This document shows positions 10,956-10,956 of a DNA stretch of 10,956 nt, piece by piece. Both the position numbers and the translations under genes were made by a program. Source of the stretch: UBA9337 sp036584565 (lineage in GTDB: Bacteria > Patescibacteriota > Minisyncoccia > Moranbacterales > UBA9337); NCBI GenBank assembly GCA_036584565.1, contig JAZHDF010000084.1, forward strand, positions 1 to 10,956, read 5' to 3'. The first letter of the stretch is position 1. Each line of letters starts with the position of its first letter. The notes below the pieces were generated by a model, which ran no database searches, was not told the origin of the DNA, and saw nothing but the letters and a program-made list of their open reading frames with translations.

Positions 10956-10956
10956 G

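Noticed and set aside
1..10956. The inverted terminal repeats as ends of a linear plasmid, phage or transposon
   Set aside because: The content is ligA, gatCA, trxB and pilus genes, with no replication, integrase, transposase or structural genes. A repeat at contig ends explains it more simply.

Overview
This 10,956-base window is AT-rich, and nearly all of its coding capacity lies on the minus strand. Short A-rich leaders without Shine-Dalgarno motifs, single-transmembrane conserved proteins of unknown role, Gram-positive-style gatCA genes, small four-helix-bundle genes and a type IV pilin cassette together suggest a Patescibacteria/CPR genome, probably Parcubacteria-like. That assignment is inference: no rRNA or marker phylogeny is present. 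TAA, TAG and TGA all occur as stops, and reading TGA as glycine does not improve any gene, so the standard bacterial code fits.

Read in the direction of transcription (high to low coordinates), the window opens with a short, probably broken type IV pilin (10797-10549) behind a good promoter. A small coiled-coil protein (10457-10188) and the prepilin peptidase PilD (10135-9338) follow. A second strong promoter then drives a four-gene minor-pilin cassette, FimT/GspH-like, PilV-like, PilW/GspJ-like and PilX-like (9243-6983), closed by an intrinsic terminator at 6900-6872. PilD would cleave the leaders of these prepilins. The assembly ATPases and platform protein are not in the window.

Next comes ligA (NAD-dependent DNA ligase) with its own promoter, apparently leaderless, and carrying in-frame inserts that resemble the intergenic repeats nearby. 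Below it lie a four-helix-bundle gene, gatC-gatA (transamidosome subunits; gatB absent), a second four-helix-bundle gene, a conserved single-pass membrane protein and trxB (thioredoxin reductase).

Intergenic DNA here is short (the longest gaps are about 200 and 160 bases) but rich in repeats. Several copies of a GAATTYATTTGAAATTT-type repeat occur, two of them inside ligA. There is a REP-like palindrome at 1105-1140, an inverted repeat around one four-helix-bundle gene, and a GC hairpin after ligA. The two ends of the window are inverted copies of one another (53 bp perfect). Each copy carries an extended -10 promoter and dyad pointing outward to an ATG that starts just before the window ends. 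This looks like a multicopy promoter/5-prime-gene module at which the assembly broke, rather than a complete linear element.

No complete novel system is demonstrated. The points most worth a second look are the terminal inverted promoter modules, the repeat-derived peptides in LigA, the decayed pilin, and the complete lack of Shine-Dalgarno motifs.
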